A stretch of DNA of 13,972 bases from an uncultured Chitinophagaceae bacterium (lineage in GTDB: Bacteria > Bacteroidota > Bacteroidia > Chitinophagales > Chitinophagaceae), in contig CAILAF010000566.1 in NCBI GenBank assembly GCA_903832075.1, forward strand, positions 1 to 13,972, given 5' to 3'. The position numbers were made by a program, and so were the translations under genes. Positions 12,667 to 13,972 of the stretch are shown one piece after another; positions within the stretch are counted from its first letter, which is position 1; every line of letters begins with the position of its first letter. The notes below the pieces were generated by a model. That model was not told where the DNA came from. It saw only the letters and a list, made by a program, of their open reading frames with translations, and did not search any database.

Positions 12667-13972
12667 TTATAACCCTACACTTTTAGCCAATATCACTACT
12701 GTTAAAATGCCGGTAAAAGCAGCCGAGATCATTGTAAAATCAGTCATATTTAAACCGCTTCGTTTATCCTTTACCGGAACATACACTTCAGAACCGGGTC
12801 TTATCTCGGGATAAAACCTGAAAAATAAAAAATGTTTCGTACCCTTGATCTCGCCGTTTGGATACATCACATAAGATTTTTTACGAGATGCCTGTATTAA
12901 AAATCCTCCCGACTGATCAATTACTTTTCTGAAAGAAAGCCCTTTAGCATAGACCACTTTTTTAGGAACATATATCGATCCAAAACTTTGTACTGTTTCA
13001 GGAAATTTAGGGATACTTAATAAATCCCCCGCCTGCAACAAAATATCATTTGAGGAATGAGGTTGCTGAATGGCCTTTTCTAAATTAATGCCCACAATTT
13101 TTTTAGCTTTGCCAATACTACTGATAAGCAGATTGCTTAAAGAATCCGCACCCCTTGATTGGCTTTTAGCATTGTTGATCCTGTCTTCCGATAATCCCGC
13201 TGCGATGCTGTCAGAAAAAGTATTTCGCAACAACATTCCCCCTTCGGGATAAGCAGTTGTTCTTAAACCGCCGGCACGATTCACTAAAGTAGAAATGGTT
13301 TCCTTATTATTCTCCACCGTATATTTCCCGGGATATAACACTTCTCCCTGAATATCGACTGTTATCTGTTCTTTATATGCCGGATCTTTTCTCACCGAAA
13401 TAATATCATAAGGCTGTAAATACAGCAAAGGAAGTTGCGCCGTTTTATCCAATAATTTATTCAGCTGAATATTGGTAACGATGGCATACTTATCTGTCTC
13501 ACCCTCTTTTCCGCTACTGTCTCTGATCCTTCTTGCCACTTCAATTTGTGCTCTGCTGGCAGCGTCATTAAATCCACCTGCTATCAGGATCAGATCCTGT
13601 AATTGCATACTGTCAGCAAAATTGTATGAACCCGGTCTATTTACTTCCCCGTTGATCGTTACCGAATCTTTTGGCCTCAATTCCAGTAAAGAAAAAATAC
13701 GCACCGAATCTTCTCTTTGCAGAGCAATATCTGTTTTATTGGACAAAATATCAGCCAGATTCACATCTATAGCTTTAGGAATATAGTTTTCATTTCTCCT
13801 TTTGATCATGGCACGCTGCAAATAAGCTTCTTCTCTTAACCCTGCTGTTTGCAACAATGGTTTCAAACTAGCAAATTCCTGTGCAGAATATACACCGGGA
13901 TGATAGACTGCGCCGGTAATAACCACTCTATTTGTAAACCTCAGACTAATACTGTCAATAAAACAACTGTCG
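12667..13972 (-). CDS. SLBB-domain polysaccharide export protein (Wza-like), 5' end beyond window
   Basis: The reading frame is open to the right edge. At least 15 codons precede the GTG at 13926, so the visible 434 residues are a C-terminal fragment and the N-terminal Poly_export domain and signal peptide lie outside. Four SLBB-like beta-grasp repeats are visible, starting at fragment residues of about 16 (VVITGAVYHPGVY), 102 (VTINGEVNRPGSY), 204 (VDIQGEVLYPGKY) and 326 (VQSFGSIYVPK). A single hydrophobic helix (about 413-431, near the end SVGL) closes the protein. The layout fits Bacteroidota Wza-type exporters, which form the outer-membrane/periplasmic conduit for the polymer. Its base composition is richer in G/C than the sugar genes downstream (13501-13560 has 30 of 60), as expected for a conserved locus boundary beside variable cargo genes. 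Confidence 0.92.
   Translation of the reverse strand, partial: DSCFIDSISLRFTNRVVITGAVYHPGVYSAQEFASLKPLLQTAGLREEAYLQRAMIKRRNENYIPKAIDVNLADILSNKTDIALQREDSVRIFSLLELRPKDSVTINGEVNRPGSYNFADSMQLQDLILIAGGFNDAASRAQIEVARRIRDSSGKEGETDKYAIVTNIQLNKLLDKTAQLPLLYLQPYDIISVRKDPAYKEQITVDIQGEVLYPGKYTVENNKETISTLVNRAGGLRTTAYPEGGMLLRNTFSDSIAAGLSEDRINNAKSQSRGADSLSNLLISSIGKAKKIVGINLEKAIQQPHSSNDILLQAGDLLSIPKFPETVQSFGSIYVPKKVVYAKGLSFRKVIDQSGGFLIQASRKKSYVMYPNGEIKGTKHFLFFRFYPEIRPGSEVYVPVKDKRSGLNMTDFTMISAAFTGILTVVILAKSVGL

Noticed and set aside
12596..12814. Plus-strand 72-codon frame with a hydrophobic start spanning the exporter-wzz gap
   Set aside because: Most of it is antisense to the SLBB protein's C-terminal coding region, its hydrophobicity comes from the AT-rich spacer, and no start signal or family match supports it.

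Overview
The window reads as part of a surface-polysaccharide (capsule, EPS or O-antigen) biosynthesis locus from an AT-rich member of the Bacteroidota. That placement is an inference. It rests on the multi-SLBB export protein with a C-terminal membrane helix, a Wzz protein without a fused kinase, weak Shine-Dalgarno signals, A/T-rich leaders, and the general look of the proteins. A Chitinophagaceae- or Sphingobacteriia-like host is plausible but unproven. All thirteen genes lie on the minus strand, so transcription runs from high to low coordinates. No RNA gene, CRISPR array, insertion sequence or convincing plus-strand gene was seen.

Layout in transcription order. (1) Export machinery: an SLBB/Wza-type polysaccharide export protein, cut by the right edge (12667-13972), then a Wzz-type chain-length protein (11491-12558). 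(2) Sugar-acid module: a PseB-type UDP-GlcNAc 4,6-dehydratase (10365-11387), a NeuB/PseI/LegI-family synthase with SAF domain (9230-10291), a soluble DUF218/YdcF-like protein (8649-9230), an unrecognised 216-residue protein (8020-8670), a Gfo/Idh/MocA oxidoreductase (7000-7977), a PtmA-like short-chain dehydrogenase (6215-6988) and an SpsF-type CMP-sugar cytidylyltransferase (5455-6153). (3) Tailoring pair: a zinc-ribbon SAM methyltransferase (4612-5427) and an M28-like aminopeptidase-fold DUF4910/DUF2172 protein (3285-4604). (4) Membrane assembly: a TMD-NBD ABC half-transporter (1306-3102) and a Wzy/O-antigen-ligase-type polytopic protein (11-1249). Spacing is tight from NeuB to the DUF4910 gene, with overlaps at NeuB/YdcF and YdcF/orphan. 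The largest gap is 182 bp, before the ABC gene.

Likely working model: the dehydratase and NeuB-family enzyme, with the oxidoreductases and cytidylyltransferase, make a CMP-activated nonulosonic (sialic-like) acid. The methyltransferase and DUF4910 protein decorate it. A lipid-linked repeat containing it is flipped, possibly by the ABC protein, polymerised by Wzy, length-controlled by Wzz and exported through the SLBB protein. The most interesting point is what is absent. The aminotransferase (PseC/LegC), N-acetyltransferase (PseH/LegH), UDP-sugar hydrolase or hydrolysing epimerase (PseG/LegG/NeuC), Wzx flippase and all glycosyltransferases are missing from these 14 kb. An unrecognised protein and a DUF218 protein sit where pathway enzymes would be expected. 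The missing genes may lie outside the window, or the locus may encode a non-canonical nonulosonate route.
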